DNA from: JABDGM01 sp046349975
GTDB lineage: Bacteria > Planctomycetota > Planctomycetia > Pirellulales > Lacipirellulaceae
Reading direction: 5' to 3'
NCBI GenBank assembly: GCA_046349975.1
Contig: JAXMBH010000008.1
Span: forward strand, 124,001-188,000
DNA: 64,000 bases
Shown here one piece after another: positions 28,504 to 37,857 of this stretch; position 1 is the stretch's first letter, and the number at the start of each line of letters is the position of its first letter. The notes beneath the pieces are model-generated. The model saw nothing but the letters and a program-made list of their open reading frames with translations, was not told the origin of the DNA and made no database searches. The position numbers and the translations under genes are program-made.

Positions 28504-28846
28504 CTATATGTCATGACCAGGATCGCGAAATTCCACAACCGGCCCGCCGGTAAGCGGCATGGCACGCAACTCCACTTGCTGCACGATGCGGAATTCATCG
28601 CGTAGCGGCCGCCAGTGCTCTCCGGGCTCGGGCCGCTCGTACATCCAGACGCGATCAATCTGATCCGGCGAAAACGGCGGTCGCACGTGCCGCGGAAGTC
28701 CCGGCTGCCCGCCGGCGCGGACGCCCGAACTGGCCGCTCGACGCCGACGGCGGCTTCGACGACGTGGATGAATCCTTGCGCGCCGCGGCCAATTGCCCTT
28801 CCAATTCGGCGATCCGCGCCAACGCCACAGCCAAGTGACGCTCCAA
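28504..28846 (-). pseudogene. IS66-type transposase, N-terminal remnant, frameshifted
   Basis: The first frame gives MERHLAVALARIAELEGQLA and then RKDSSTSSKPPSASS, the leucine-zipper and Ser/Pro linker of IS66 transposases. A second frame continues with GGQPGLPRHVRPPFSPDQID and then RDEFRIVQQVELRAMP, the next conserved block. The zinc-finger cysteines expected between are gone (YERPEPGEHWRPL). The catalytic DDE part is absent. It is a dead insertion sequence. Confidence 0.75.
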
Positions 28847-28990
28847 CTCCGCGCCCCCGATGCTCGAGCCGCTGGCAATTCCGACAACCTGACCGCCGCG
28901 CTTCCATGTCGCGACAACCTAACTCAACAACCCCATAATCTTCTATGCCGATTCCAGAACTCGTGAACAGCTATCACAAACGACAGACCA

Positions 28991-30232
28991 CTAGGTAGAT
29001 AGGCGGGCTGGGCGCACTAAGAGTATGAGCAGGACTGAAATCACAGCGGTAGTTGCTGCAAATCCGAAAATTACGTTAAGTGGCACGTGGGCATCGCGAA
29101 GTTTGCCGAATCCCCAATCGGCAATGCCGCCGCAACTGATACTTACGAAATTCATGAACCCGTATCCGGTCGCTCTTAAATGGGGGCGCACAATTTGAGA
29201 GAGGATTGGCATATTGTTGGCATCAAAGAACCCCCAGCCAACTCCAAACAAGATCAGAAACGACGCGGCGACTGTTAATGTAACCGCGTGCCCGATGCCG
29301 AAAATCGCTGGAACCAGCAGACACATGCCCAGCGCGCTCACGTTGATTCGGCCGCGGTCGCTTCGTTTCATCCAGCCATCCGCCATCCAACCGCCGAGTA
29401 GTGCGCCTACGATCGCCGCGCTCTGCCAGTACGCGGTGGCGATCACTCCCGCTTTGCCTTGGCTAATGCCAAATTCCTCTTTGAGAATCGCCGGCATCCA
29501 ATCGCGCACAACCCAGCCGGCCATCGCGGGGAGCGTAAAGTAAAGGACGAGTAACACGAATGACGGATTCGTCAAGAGTTCCGCTAGTCCACGGTGAGCC
29601 GCAAACTTTGCCGCTGTGTTCTCTTGGCTCGAATTGGCGGCATCGCGCAAGAGTGCGACAAGGGGGATGGAATACAAGACGCCGAAGAGGCCGCACACAG
29701 TGAACGCTCCCCTCCAACCAAGACTCTCCGCGTCGGCGATGTACCCACCAAATCCGCCAATGATTACACCAAAATAGATGGCCATTTGGTGCAGTCCGAC
29801 CGCGCGTGATCGGGTAACGCCAGAATGAAAGTCAGCAATCAACGCAAGTGCAGCCGGAATATAAAAGGCCTCACTAATTCCCATCAAAGATCGCACCCAA
29901 AGCAGCTCGTGATAAGTCGTTGTATGCGCGGTTAACCACGTAATGGTCGACCACACAAACAGGCTGAAGCAAATCACGTAGCGACGACTGAACCGGTCAG
30001 CTACGTAGCCGCCGATGAGGCTGAAGACAGCGTAGACCCATTTGAACTGACCGAGCATGAACCCCCAATTCGCGTCATTCGCGATTGTTGGTATGTCCGC
30101 CATCAGCGAGGCCTTCATTGAGGCGAGTAACTGGCGGTCAAGATAATTCAGCAGTGCGACCGGCATTAACAAGGCAACGACGATCCAAGCATAGCGAGTT
30201 GCCGTCAGCGAAAGGGGAGTTGCGTGCGACAC
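28991..30232 (-). CDS. MFS transporter, probably sugar-acid or sialic-acid type
   Basis: About 413 residues from a GTG at 30232; the frame is open further upstream, so the start is uncertain. Twelve helices are expected, with NYLDRQLLASM in helix 1, GGYVADRFSRRYVICFSLFVW and MGISEAFYIPAALALIADFH. It belongs broadly with the organic-anion symporters. The neighbouring sialidase and NanA-like genes suggest uptake of a sialic-acid-like or sugar-acid product. Confidence 0.78.
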   Translation of the reverse strand: MSHATPLSLTATRYAWIVVALLMPVALLNYLDRQLLASMKASLMADIPTIANDANWGFMLGQFKWVYAVFSLIGGYVADRFSRRYVICFSLFVWSTITWLTAHTTTYHELLWVRSLMGISEAFYIPAALALIADFHSGVTRSRAVGLHQMAIYFGVIIGGFGGYIADAESLGWRGAFTVCGLFGVLYSIPLVALLRDAANSSQENTAAKFAAHRGLAELLTNPSFVLLVLYFTLPAMAGWVVRDWMPAILKEEFGISQGKAGVIATAYWQSAAIVGALLGGWMADGWMKRSDRGRINVSALGMCLLVPAIFGIGHAVTLTVAASFLILFGVGWGFFDANNMPILSQIVRPHLRATGYGFMNFVSISCGGIADWGFGKLRDAHVPLNVIFGFAATTAVISVLLILLVRPARLST

Positions 30233-30499
30233 GAAAGGAATACGCCTTTCAAACTGTATAAGAGATGGATTCGCACCTGCTTCGCTGCGATCATTCGCAC
30301 CCACCACCGGAGAGTGCTCTGCGTGCCACTCCAAGCGTTTTCAAGTTGTCAATCAGCTATTGCTCGACCCGAGTATTGAGCCGCAAATTTTTGCGGCAAG
30401 CATGCTCGCGCAATCCTGCCAAGTGCAGGATTCCCATGAACAAGGTGCAAACTGACTTGACGCATAGGTGCGTTTTCCCCCGGGAAACCCAGCACCGAT

Positions 30500-30558
30500 A
30501 AAAATTCCCATTACTTTAGGAATATTACTATTGAAATGGTATCAAGGCCGGTTACAAT
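30500..30558 (+). promoter_or_regulatory. Conserved operator-promoter element, copy 1
   Basis: AAAAATTCC, then TTACTTTAGGAATATTACTA, runs into a sigma-70-like pair: TTGAAA at 30531-30536, a 16-base spacer and TACAAT at 30553-30558. The same block recurs at 36500-36535 upstream of the GntR regulator. It lies before the broken sialidase gene. Confidence 0.55.
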
Positions 30559-30590
30559 TGTCAACTACGGCGTAAAAGACATGGGGCGCA

Positions 30591-32210
30591 TTGCAGATTA
30601 TTCGCAGCGATGGTTCAAGCACGGTCGGCAGTTCAAGTCCCGTTGTCGACATGACAACCGGACGAGTCGTACTCGCCTACAATCGCAATGGTGTCGACGC
30701 GTATGTAATGCATAGCGACAACAACGGGCTGACCTGGTCAGCACCGACAAATATCACTGCATCTGTTAAGCAGGCCAATTGGGGCGGTATTGGATTTGGG
30801 CCCGGGCACGCAATCCAATTGCAGCGTGGCCTCCATGCCGGGCGCTTGATCATCGCGGGGAAGTACATTCGGAACGATGTAAATCTCAACCCGCTAGGTC
30901 GGAACGCTTACATTTCCTACAGTGATGACTGCGGTCAAACATGGCAAATCGGCGGTCTGCTAATTAATACGAATGGCGACATCAATCCCAATGAATCCAC
31001 CGCGGTTGAATTGATTGACGGAAGTATCTACGTCAACTCTCGCAATCAAGGCGGGGCCTATCGACGTCGACTCACCGGATATAGCAGAGATGGCGGGCTG
31101 ACCTTCGACTCCGCGGCCCAAGTCGAGCAACAACTAGTTGACCCGACCGTGGCGGCGTCGGTCGCCCGATTCTCGTCAATCGACCGCGGGGACTAATTCA
31201 ACCGGATCCTCTTTTCGAATCCGGCGACGGAGGACTCGAGACTTCGGATGACGATTAAAAGCAGTCTCGACGAAACTCAAACTTGGAATGCCGGAAAACT
31301 TGTTCATCGCGGCCCGACCGCGTATTCCGACTTGCTTGCGCTTGGCTCGAGCCGTGGTATTTTGTTGTATGAGAATGGTCAATCTAGTGCCTATGAGAAG
31401 ATTTCCGCTGCACTGTTCGATCAACAATGGCTGGACGATCCAACGGTGATGTACGTCGACTTTCGCGAACATGCGTTGAATCAGATCATTGCGACGGATG
31501 CCATCGAACAGGACCAACGAGGTAACGGTGTTAATGGCGTCCTGCGTGGCAATCCGATCACGTCGGCTAGCACCGGGCGCTACGGTGACACAGTAGCCCT
31601 TAACCTTGATGGCCATGACGACATGGTGCGCTTTACGGACAGTTCCAATCACGCTCTTGACTTTGATGCTACCGATAGCTTCACATTGGAGGCATCATTC
31701 AAAACCGCTGCCCATGGTTCCGGCGGACCCGACGGTTCAGGGCCAATATTTGCAAAAGCAGGGTCGATCTCAGAACCATCGCTCTCGTTGAGGATCGAGA
31801 ATGGCCGATTCCGCTTCCTCGCTGACGACGGCGATAGTAGCGTCTTGATGCAAAGCTCAACAAACGTTAGCGATGACCAATGGCATCATGTCGCTGTGGT
31901 AGTAGATCGTGAAGCAGCACAGACCAAGCTATACCTCGACTACCGCCTGGACAGCATTGCGCCATTCACGTTGAGTGGGGGATTTGCAAACTCAAGCGAC
32001 CTGCTTATCGGTGCATACGATGGAGCTGGGTCCGCAAGTTCGCGATACTCGGGTCTATTGGATTTCGGGAGAGTGTCGCTGGCAGCACTCACGCCTGCCC
32101 AATTTGCACAACCAATCCCAGAGCCAAACTTATGGATTATTATTGGGGGTGCCCTTGGTACGCTGTCTTGTAACAGAGCTCGAGTAGCATCCCAGAGACG
32201 GAATAGGTGA
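30591..32210 (+). pseudogene. Sialidase-type BNR protein with LamG-like and PEP-CTERM tail, broken
   Basis: A single frame from about 30591 to 32210 is interrupted by an in-frame TAA at 31194-31196, between SSIDRGD and NRILFSNPATED, which should be continuous. Sialidase features remain: Asp-boxes (SDNNGLTWS, SDDCGQTW), GPGHAIQLQRG and AYSDLLALGSSRGILLYENG. The N-terminus with its signal peptide and RIP arginine is missing, and the frame opens at a stop just before KTWGALQIIRSDG. The C-terminal part is a LamG-like beta-sandwich (DDQWHHVAVVVDREA) ending in a PEP-CTERM-like IPEP tail. Readthrough cannot be excluded. Confidence 0.8.
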
Positions 32211-32513
32211 GAGACCTCGCTGGCAGCTTTGGTCTTGCTTGGCGATCCAGGAGAAGGAATTGTCAAACTCAAGGGAGCTACAATGAATGAGCTTATTCTC
32301 CACTACGGATGATGACATCTTAACGGCCGCTTGCGCGGCAGTCTGTGGCGAGTCGTTGCACAGCCGTCCGTTCATTCCTAAGCTACGCATTGAATCTCTG
32401 CCTGCCGCGTAACGCCCATGTAAAGCGTGCGCCTTTGATCATCAGGTTCCCCTGATATTGTGATCGCCAAGCGATTAGTTGTTTTCGTCAGTCGTGAACG
32501 GAAGCCGCAACCG
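32211..32513. other. Intergenic region
   Basis: About 300 bases between the broken sialidase gene and the GH172 gene. No ORF with family resemblance, strong hairpin or promoter pair is recognised. Confidence 0.4.
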
Positions 32514-34274
32514 ATGAACGTTTTTATGAGATCCATCTTGCGTCAACTCCCGCTACGAAGTTCGAACTGGGGCAGCCATGCAGGCCAGATAGCCGGGCGT
32601 TTCCTCTTCACACGGAAGTACGCTGCTGACCTCCTGAACTCCTCAACCGTGACCACACCAATCGGGATATGGGCCATTCCGATTGCCCTTCTAGCCGCTT
32701 TGGGGGCGCCGTCCAGGTTATCGGTAGCACAGATGTTAGCCGATTTAGCCCGACCGATCGAAGGCCGCAGCATGCGCGCCACATCGACCCACCGTATTGG
32801 ACTTGACGGCAAGTATGATCCGCAAGGCAAATTCGATCCCAACAGCAATGCCGACAACCAGAACTTGGCCGCCGGCGAAACACGAGTCTTGCTCCAGGCC
32901 GACGGCCCTGGTGTGGTGACGCACGTTTGGATGACCTTTCTCGGTCCTGAACCTCACGCCTGGGCAAAAAATGGCTCCGCCAATCACCAGGAAATGCTGT
33001 TGAGAATATATTACGACGGCAACTCCCGACCTGGTGTGGAGGCTCCGGTCGGCGACTTTTTTGCCAATGCGTTTGGCAGGCGATCAGAAGTGATCAGCCT
33101 TCCGGTCGTCGTCGAAGATGCCGATTCGTACAACTGCTTTTGGCACATGCCATTCCGCAAGTCGATTCGTATTGAGATCATCAACCAAAGCGAGAAACCA
33201 ATCAGTTTGCTGTACTACAATATCGATTGGATCAAGAAGCCTTCCCTGCCAGTCGACACTCCGTACTTTTACGCGCAGTACAAACAGGAATATCCGGTAA
33301 GCAACGGAGAGGACTACGTCCTGTTGGACACTCAGGGTCACGGGCACTATGTGGGCTCGGTGCTTTCGGTCCGCACCCGCAGCCCATCGTGGTTTGGTGA
33401 AGGTGATGAAAAGGTCTACGTCGACGGCGAGACCGAGCCATCGATTTGCGGTACTGGCACCGAGGATTACTTCCTCTCAGCTTGGGGCCTTCATACTTGC
33501 AGTACACCGTACTTCGGCACACCATACTTCGACCAGTGGGGCATCGTAGGCGGGCACACGAGTGCCTATCGTTGGCACGTCAACGACCCTTGGGTATTCA
33601 ACAAAAGCATCAAAGTAACGATGGAGCACTATGGCTGGATATCGCCCGATGAAAACCCAAATCATAAATCGGAGAGTTGGAACGAGCGCGAAGACGACTA
33701 CTCCAGCGTGGCCTTTTGGTATCAAACGGGGATTCCAACCTTCGTGGCGCGCGCTCCTCATGCAAAAGAGCGAAAATTGCCCAGCTTGGACAAGACCACC
33801 ATTCACCCGACCGAGCACCTGAAACAATTGAAGCATGGTCCCGGGACGCTGACACGGCAGGATATCATGCAGTATCCTTCAGGTCACATACTTTACCGTC
33901 CTCAAGACGAAAAAGGCAACTGGCTCGAGATTCCCTTCGAAGTTGAAAAGAAGGAGCCGCTACGACTGCTGGTAGCTGCAACGCGGGCCGATGATTATGG
34001 GCAATACCGAGCACAGCTTGACGGTGTTTCGATCGGGGGTGTACTGGATTTCTTTCACGACGGTATCGATTCATGGGAATACCATCTGCTCGATTTCTGG
34101 CCGGAGCCAGGCGAGCATATCCTGCGACTCGAATGCGTCGGCAAGAACCACAAGTCAAGCGGAAACTACCTGGGAATCGAATCCGTGCGGCTGCGCGAAC
34201 GACGTCCTCGTGTGACACGACTGGGGCATGACGCGAACAAGGATTGGAAGCTACAACCTTTGCTGTACGAGTGA
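32514..34274 (+). CDS. GH172 (DUF2961) glycoside hydrolase
   Basis: 586 residues from ATG at 32514 with an N-terminal hydrophobic segment, likely exported. The DUF2961 core is clear: QADGPGVVTHVWMTFLGPEP, EAPVGDFFANAFGR, CFWHMPFRKSIRIEI and then DGETEPSICGTGTEDYFLSA, the segment I expect to hold the family's catalytic glutamates. Characterised GH172 enzymes act on furanosides such as difructose anhydride and arabinofuranosides. With GH127 and pentose enzymes nearby, an arabinofuranoside substrate is likely but inferred. Confidence 0.88.
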   Translation: MNVFMRSILRQLPLRSSNWGSHAGQIAGRFLFTRKYAADLLNSSTVTTPIGIWAIPIALLAALGAPSRLSVAQMLADLARPIEGRSMRATSTHRIGLDGKYDPQGKFDPNSNADNQNLAAGETRVLLQADGPGVVTHVWMTFLGPEPHAWAKNGSANHQEMLLRIYYDGNSRPGVEAPVGDFFANAFGRRSEVISLPVVVEDADSYNCFWHMPFRKSIRIEIINQSEKPISLLYYNIDWIKKPSLPVDTPYFYAQYKQEYPVSNGEDYVLLDTQGHGHYVGSVLSVRTRSPSWFGEGDEKVYVDGETEPSICGTGTEDYFLSAWGLHTCSTPYFGTPYFDQWGIVGGHTSAYRWHVNDPWVFNKSIKVTMEHYGWISPDENPNHKSESWNEREDDYSSVAFWYQTGIPTFVARAPHAKERKLPSLDKTTIHPTEHLKQLKHGPGTLTRQDIMQYPSGHILYRPQDEKGNWLEIPFEVEKKEPLRLLVAATRADDYGQYRAQLDGVSIGGVLDFFHDGIDSWEYHLLDFWPEPGEHILRLECVGKNHKSSGNYLGIESVRLRERRPRVTRLGHDANKDWKLQPLLYE

Positions 34275-34440
34275 ACCCATTCGGCGTGAGCGCGTCTCGA
34301 GCCGGTGGCGCAGGGTTTGCCGAAATTGGCGGCCGCCTGTTGTGGATGGCTGCCAATGGAGAACGTTCGCTTTCGCTATGCCAAGCGCGGGTCACCCGCG
34401 CCGCGATTCGTTCAACCGAACAAGTTAAGAGGGCCGCTGA

Positions 34441-35124
34441 TCAAAGCTGTTTCAGGCACACGTTGCGAAAGATGATCGGACCGCCGTGATTTTGTAGGGA
34501 AAGATAGCCGGACAACGGCTTGTGGGAGGTCGCGGGTAACGAACGCTGGTCGAAGTCTTGGACTACTTCTCCATTGAGTTCCACAACGAGTCTTGTACCT
34601 TGGCAGGTGATGACATATCGATTCCACTCGCCGGCTTTCTTGATGGCATTCTTCTGCGGCGCCACATAGCGATACAGCGAACCACTTGCGTGGGTGCTGG
34701 GCGGTTGCCCTGCGTCGTCTAGAATCTGCACCTCAAACCCAGCAGTGGATGGCCGCGTTTTCTTTTTGCCAGAGTATTCGATACCTCGAATACCGATGCC
34801 GCTGTTCGTATTCGCCACAACCTTGAATTCGAGACTGACAACGAAGTCGGTCAGGCGTCGATTATATCGCAAGTAGCCGAAACCGTGCCCCGCGCACCGG
34901 ATCTCTCCGTCCACAATTGTCCAGACAGGTTGGCTAACGCCGCACTCTTCAAAACTTATGGTGCCATCCACTTGCCAACCATCGAGGTCGTTCTGATGTA
35001 CGATCGACGCCATGCCCTTTGCGGTAGCAGTACGCGCTTGGCTGTAAGTGAACAACTGAAATGAAATTGTTAGAACTGCCGTGAAGACGCGAATCCCTCG
35101 AACTGAAAATGCTACAACGCGCAT
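34441..35124 (-). CDS. DUF1080 (3-keto-disaccharide hydrolase-like) secreted protein
   Basis: 227 residues from ATG at 35124, with a signal peptide. The concanavalin-type fold of DUF1080 shows in WTIVDGEIRCAGHGFGYLRY, FVVSLEFKVVANTNSGIGIR, AGFEVQILDDAG and AGEWNRYVITCQGTRLVVEL, ending GYLSLQNHGGPIIFRNVCLK. Members hydrolyse keto-glycosides or bind glycans. It runs convergently to the GH172 gene and is divergent from nothing nearby. Confidence 0.87.
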   Translation of the reverse strand: MRVVAFSVRGIRVFTAVLTISFQLFTYSQARTATAKGMASIVHQNDLDGWQVDGTISFEECGVSQPVWTIVDGEIRCAGHGFGYLRYNRRLTDFVVSLEFKVVANTNSGIGIRGIEYSGKKKTRPSTAGFEVQILDDAGQPPSTHASGSLYRYVAPQKNAIKKAGEWNRYVITCQGTRLVVELNGEVVQDFDQRSLPATSHKPLSGYLSLQNHGGPIIFRNVCLKQL

Positions 35125-35370
35125 GGCACTCACTTATTCTTCAATGGTGAACCGGGGTTGCGACACTTTTCGCTCGACGATGAGCGATTGCTGACTCCGC
35201 GTTAACAATGCTGTTCGTATCCAGCTTGGCAACAAATATGCTTCTCTTGCGGCTAAGCGACGAATTAATCTCGTTGGCCGAACACTGTGGCGCACTTGTC
35301 ACGCACATCAGGAAATGTCGAGGGACCGTGCAATCCCCAGCACTGCAGCACGGAGGATAGTCGCTTCGTG

Positions 35371-36369
35371 CTACGCTTGTCGTACATGCGGCAAACCGTC
35401 TATTTGCTGGCCATCCAACTGCTGAACACTCTCTGGCGATTCACAATGGCCCGATGTTGCACAGCGCAACCAGTCCGCCACTCCCAAAGCATGAATCTCG
35501 GAACAGAGCTTTGCTTGAGCTGCCGGCGACAGCGATTCCAACGGCGCTCGGCATGAGCCGTAGTCGATGCCTTTGAGCGTCCACAGATATTTGAGAGCGG
35601 CATGAAACGGGTAACGATTCATCAGTCGAACCAAGTTCACCGACTGAAGTTGAAGCACCCGCGCCGAATGCAGATCGCCGCGCTCAAACGCATCGATAAG
35701 TGCTCGATACAAACGGCCAGCCACATTGTAAGTGCTGCCAATCGCAGCGCGAGCCCCGACGACCAGCGCGCTCAAAAGCATTTCATCGACGCCCCAGACG
35801 ATGTCGAATCGACCATCCATCACATTGCGGCACGCCTGATACTCGAAGGCCGCTTGAGACGTGAATTTGATCCCAGCCAAATTCGGGATCCGATTGGCAC
35901 TGATTTCGAGGAAACTGGGCATGTCGTACGAATGCCCTGATAAAGTCGGGATGTGATAATAATAGAAGGGACGGTCCGGAGCGCCTGCTGCAATGTCCGC
36001 CATGCATCGAACCAAGACGTCCACCGATCCCATCTTGAAGTAAGAAGGGGGGACGCTCGAGATCGCATCGGCGCCGACCGCCTGCGCGTGTCGTGCAAGG
36101 TCGCGAGCTTCCGAAACGGAGTTATGTCCCACCTGAACGATCGTCTTTAGGCGAGCGCGCGCCGCGCTTATAAATGCCTCGGCGACAGACTTCCGTTCGC
36201 TGCACGTGAGCGAGATGCCCTCTCCAGTGCTGCCGCAAATGTAGATTCCCGTGACTCCGTCGCTGACAAGCTGGCTTACAGCCCTGGGGATCACATCTAG
36301 GTTGAGCGAACCGTCACCGTGCATAGGTGTACATACGGCCGCGATCAAGCCAGACAGCGGAAAAGACAT
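35371..36369 (-). CDS. Dihydrodipicolinate synthase/N-acetylneuraminate lyase family aldolase
   Basis: 332 residues from ATG at 36369. Class I aldolase motifs: CTPMHGDGSLN, GSTGEGISLT, Tyr in FYYYHIPTLSG and the Schiff-base lysine in LAGIKFTS. The YHIP and KFTS blocks resemble N-acetylneuraminate lyases more than DapA. It would split a sialic acid or similar 2-keto acid into pyruvate and an aldose or amino sugar. It has a C-terminal extension of about 30 residues. It is divergent from the GntR regulator, with the shared operator element between them. Confidence 0.83.
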   Translation of the reverse strand: MSFPLSGLIAAVCTPMHGDGSLNLDVIPRAVSQLVSDGVTGIYICGSTGEGISLTCSERKSVAEAFISAARARLKTIVQVGHNSVSEARDLARHAQAVGADAISSVPPSYFKMGSVDVLVRCMADIAAGAPDRPFYYYHIPTLSGHSYDMPSFLEISANRIPNLAGIKFTSQAAFEYQACRNVMDGRFDIVWGVDEMLLSALVVGARAAIGSTYNVAGRLYRALIDAFERGDLHSARVLQLQSVNLVRLMNRYPFHAALKYLWTLKGIDYGSCRAPLESLSPAAQAKLCSEIHALGVADWLRCATSGHCESPESVQQLDGQQIDGLPHVRQA

Positions 36370-36499
36370 AATACAAAATCCCGTGTGGACCAAAGTTGTC
36401 GAATAGTTGCCGAGATGCGGCCTATTTTCTGAAGCCAAGTTTTCTTCTGGTTGCCCCGCACGCTCTGACACTTAAGAACGCATCTGCGACCTACTTCTA

Positions 36500-36558
36500 A
36501 AAAATTCCTGGTACTTCGGTAATATTCTATTGACGATTGTATTTTAACGCATTAAGCT
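36500..36558 (+). promoter_or_regulatory. Conserved operator-promoter element, copy 2
   Basis: AAAAATTCC, then TACTTCGGTAATATTCTA, leads into TTGACG at 36530-36535. A weak TAAGCT lies 17 bases further on at 36553-36558. The upstream block aligns almost base for base with 30500-30535. The site sits between the NanA-like gene and the divergent GntR regulator, a usual place for autoregulation. Confidence 0.55.
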
Positions 36559-36602
36559 TATCAATAACCTCGCACAACTTTTCGAGGTGAAATCGAGCTG
36601 AA

Positions 36603-37712
36603 ATGACGAAAGCCAACACAATCACCCCCCGAATTGTCCATTTGGCCGACCAATTGGTGGCCGACATTGAAGCCCGGAAGCTCAAGCCTGGCGATCGCTA
36701 TCTAGCTACCGCTGACGCATCGAAACTACTCGGAGTCGGTAACGGGTTAGCGAACCGTGCGCTCCAATTGCTTGAGCGCCGTCAGATTATTACCAGGCAG
36801 CAGCGGCGAGGGGCTTTTGTCGCTCGTCCGGTCGATTCAGACGCTTCACCTAGCTTGCGTCGTATTCACTTCCTCGTGCATCAGAACTATCTGATGTCAG
36901 AAGGAATCGGCAACGACTTAGTGCTCCTCGGTATCCAGCGCGAACTGCCTGAGGTCGATGTTCAGATCAGTTTTTTGCCAGTCTCCAACGCCACGGAATA
37001 TGTGGAAGAGTTGATCGACGACTCGTTCCGTGCCAAAACGCGCGACGGCTTCATCCTGGTGCGAACGCCGTACGAGGTTCAGCAATTGGTAAGCAACCGC
37101 GGTGTTCCGGCTGTGGTTTATGGCGAGTTGTATCCGGGTATTTCGGGTTTGACGCGATTCAATCGCGATATGGAAAGCGTCGGCCGGATAGCGGCTGAGT
37201 TCTTATTGTCTCGGGGCCATGAACAGATTGGCTACTTGGCGCGGCAGCAGGTCCTTCCCGGTGACCATGCAACGATGGATGCCATTCGCCGCGCGATGGC
37301 CGAACGCGGGCTCTTGGCAGACGCCTTGGTCGAACGTTTCCTGCCGTCGATGGCAGAGGTATGTGAGGCCGCCGTCTACGAGTGGTTGAAGGCAGCGAAT
37401 CGGCCCACTGCTTTTATTTGTCGGTCCCGAATGATGGCGAAAGCAGCATCAAGAGTTTTTACGGAGCTTGGTTTAGTTCTCTATCGCGACATCGATCTCG
37501 CACTCTGTGACTACTATATGCTGCCTAGCCACGAGCCGGAATTTGTATATCCGAAGCCGATTTATTCGTCGGAAGAACAGGGAAGCCGGATGGCGGCATT
37601 GCTGGCCGCAAGATCTCGAAACGTCGAAGCCGAGGACGTAATTATTCCTGTGGAACTGGATACGTCGGCGGCGGACCGAGAACGATTTGACGGATGCAAT
37701 GGGGATGCATGA
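36603..37712 (+). CDS. GntR-family regulator with LacI-type sensor domain
   Basis: 369 residues. The N-terminal winged helix (residues about 8-75: LADQLVADIEARKLKPGDRY, LLGVGNGLANRALQLLERRQ, RRGAFVARP) is GntR type. The rest is a periplasmic-binding-like effector domain (GILLVRTPYEV-like strand, FNRDMESVGRIAAEFLLSRG, HATMDAIRRAMAERG). It is the local regulator of the sialic-acid/arabinofuranoside region and probably binds the element repeated at 30500 and 36500. Confidence 0.87.
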   Translation: MTKANTITPRIVHLADQLVADIEARKLKPGDRYLATADASKLLGVGNGLANRALQLLERRQIITRQQRRGAFVARPVDSDASPSLRRIHFLVHQNYLMSEGIGNDLVLLGIQRELPEVDVQISFLPVSNATEYVEELIDDSFRAKTRDGFILVRTPYEVQQLVSNRGVPAVVYGELYPGISGLTRFNRDMESVGRIAAEFLLSRGHEQIGYLARQQVLPGDHATMDAIRRAMAERGLLADALVERFLPSMAEVCEAAVYEWLKAANRPTAFICRSRMMAKAASRVFTELGLVLYRDIDLALCDYYMLPSHEPEFVYPKPIYSSEEQGSRMAALLAARSRNVEAEDVIIPVELDTSAADRERFDGCNGDA

Positions 37713-37857
37713 CTCAAGTGAGCAGGTTCCCAATTTGTTAGTGATTAGTGGGCATGTTGGTGAACGTTTACGCAAGCTCTCATGGGCGGAGTTGGCGTGA
37801 CAGCTGTGACGCTGCAAAATCAGTCGGTTGACATAATTCACAACGGAGGGCCTTTCG

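Noticed and set aside
37788..37857. TTGACATAATTC as promoter of the tandem-domain gene
   Set aside because: A good -35-like box but no -10 at a suitable distance before the ribosome site.
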